From positions 1 through 5,523 of the forward strand of contig JADLHV010000265.1 in assembly GCA_020848595.1 (NCBI GenBank): a DNA stretch of 5,523 nucleotides, written 5' to 3'. Positions 4,754-5,523 of the stretch are shown one piece after another. The DNA is from Bacteroidia bacterium (GTDB taxonomy: Bacteria; Bacteroidota; Bacteroidia; NS11-12g; UBA955). A program made the translations under genes and the position numbers. The notes under the pieces were generated by a model, which worked only from the letters and a program-made list of their open reading frames with translations, did not search any database and was not told where the DNA came from. Position 1 is the first letter of the stretch, and each line of letters begins with the position of its first letter.

Positions 4754-5523
4754 ATGAAAGTAGTATCATTTTTTGCAGGGGCAGGAGGATTAGATTTGGG
4801 ATTTAAGAAAGCGGGTTTTGATATTATTTGGGCAAATGAATACGACAAAGAAATTTGGGAAACATATAAAGAAAACCATCCAGAAACCATATTAGATACA
4901 AGAAGTATTGTTGATATAAAAAGTGAAGAAGTTCCAGATTGTGATGGAATAATTGGTGGTCCGCCCTGTCAAAGTTGGAGTGAAGCAGGAGCCTTAAGGG
5001 GAATCGAGGATAAAAGAGGTCAATTGTTTTTTGATTTTATAAGAATACTTTCTGATAAACAACCCAAGTTTTTTTTAGCAGAAAATGTTAGTGGGATGCT
5101 TTTAGATAGACATTCACCTGCATTGGAAAACATTAAGGAACTTTTTCGTAAAGCTGGAGAGCATGGCTATGAATTATCATTTCAGATGTTAAACGCAAAT
5201 GACTTTGAAGTTCCTCAAGATCGAAAAAGAGTGTTTTTTATAGGAATAAGAAAAGATTTAAATTTCAAATTCGAGTTTCCAGATCCAGTTACTCAAAGTC
5301 TTGATTTAAATTATGCAATTAGAGATTTAGAAAATTCAGCTATACCTGCCTTATCCGCAAACAAATCAAATGGTGAAAAGTGTTTAATTCCTAATCATGA
5401 ATATTTTATTGGGGATTATTCTACTATATATATGTCAAGAAATAGAGTTAGGAGCTGGGATGAGCCTTCATTTACAATTCAAGCTGGAGGAAGACACGCT
5501 CCAATACATCCAAGTGCGCCTAA
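4754..5523 (+). CDS. DNA (cytosine-5) methyltransferase, M.HaeIII-like, probably GGCC-specific (3' end missing)
   Basis: The frame from ATG 4754 is open to the window edge: 256 codons of about 330 expected. It transfers a methyl group from S-adenosylmethionine to C5 of cytosine in its target DNA. Motif I, FFAGAGGLDLGF (residues 6-17), binds the cofactor. Motif IV, GGPPCQSWSEAG (68-79), carries the catalytic Cys72. ENV (110-112) is motif VI and QDRKR (155-159) is motif VIII. From memory the protein tracks M.HaeIII nearly without gaps, including the target-recognition region: IPALxxNKxNGxKC (197-210), PNHEYFIG (213-220), YST (222-224) and MSRNRVR (227-233). This suggests recognition of GGCC with methylation of the inner cytosine. 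Motifs IX (end) and X lie past the edge. The start is set by the family-like MKVVSFFAGAGG. It is probably the protective half of a type II restriction-modification system carried by the element; no restriction gene is visible, so a solitary methyltransferase is also possible. Confidence 0.94.
   Translation, partial: MKVVSFFAGAGGLDLGFKKAGFDIIWANEYDKEIWETYKENHPETILDTRSIVDIKSEEVPDCDGIIGGPPCQSWSEAGALRGIEDKRGQLFFDFIRILSDKQPKFFLAENVSGMLLDRHSPALENIKELFRKAGEHGYELSFQMLNANDFEVPQDRKRVFFIGIRKDLNFKFEFPDPVTQSLDLNYAIRDLENSAIPALSANKSNGEKCLIPNHEYFIGDYSTIYMSRNRVRSWDEPSFTIQAGGRHAPIHPSAP

Larger units (their letters stand above)
3305..5523 (+). mobile_element. Left end of an integrative element inserted at the mnmE 3' end (continues past the window)
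   Basis: From the putative crossover inside the mnmE stop codon onward, the window holds a non-coding segment with repeats, a complete tyrosine recombinase pointing away from mnmE, and a DNA methyltransferase gene. The layout of att core, arm-like repeats, integrase and cargo is that of an integrative genomic island or prophage end. No phage structural, conjugation or replication genes are visible, so the class of element cannot be told. The left boundary is inferred from the core inverted repeat; the right boundary is outside the window. Confidence 0.7.

Noticed and set aside
3305..5523. That the element is an SGI1 relative.
   Set aside because: Only the target site is alike. The integrase looks like a Bacteroidota type and no SGI1 gene is present in the visible part.
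3312..5523. No GGCC site found by eye in the element part, compared with two in the chromosomal part (1845 and 2045); considered as avoidance linked to the predicted methyltransferase.
   Set aside because: In AT-rich DNA of this length only one or two sites are expected, so the absence carries no weight.

Overview
The window reads as chromosomal DNA of a Bacteroidota species, running into the left end of an integrated mobile element. Four things support this. The first gene ends in a type IX secretion (gliding-motility type) C-terminal domain. Starts lack Shine-Dalgarno sequences and instead follow Bacteroidota-style TAnnTTTG boxes. The integrase has the N-terminal architecture typical of this phylum. 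The DNA is AT-rich throughout.

Layout, all genes on the + strand. (1) 1-1820: the 3' part of a large secreted PKD-repeat protein, closed by a clear intrinsic terminator (1844-1876). (2) 1905-3311: a complete mnmE, the tRNA uridine-34 modification GTPase, with all GTPase motifs and the C-terminal CIGK motif intact. (3) 3293-3323: a near-perfect inverted repeat centred on the last codon and stop of mnmE. It has two 12-bp arms (11/12 complementary) around a 7-bp centre, the expected form of a tyrosine-recombinase core attachment site. (4) 3312-3512: non-coding DNA with a terminator hairpin that now serves mnmE and a cluster of TTTGTACC-type repeats, including a perfect 20-bp palindrome. (5) 3513-4652: a complete tyrosine recombinase of 379 residues. 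(6) 4754 to the window end: the first 256 residues of a cytosine-5 DNA methyltransferase that closely resembles M.HaeIII (GGCC), cut by the window edge.

My interpretation is that an integrative element has recombined into the 3' end of mnmE, the same gene end that Salmonella genomic island 1 uses in Proteobacteria. The 18 bp ending at the mnmE stop resemble the SGI1 attachment sequence as I recall it, and every difference is synonymous in the FCIGK-stop codons. The integrase next to this junction, the repeats between them (candidate arm-type or operator sites) and the restriction-modification-type cargo behind it fit one unit entering at about 3305-3311. The far end of the element, any partner restriction enzyme and the second attachment site lie outside the window. 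Residue numbers for the first gene are avoided because its start is missing; nucleotide positions are used instead.
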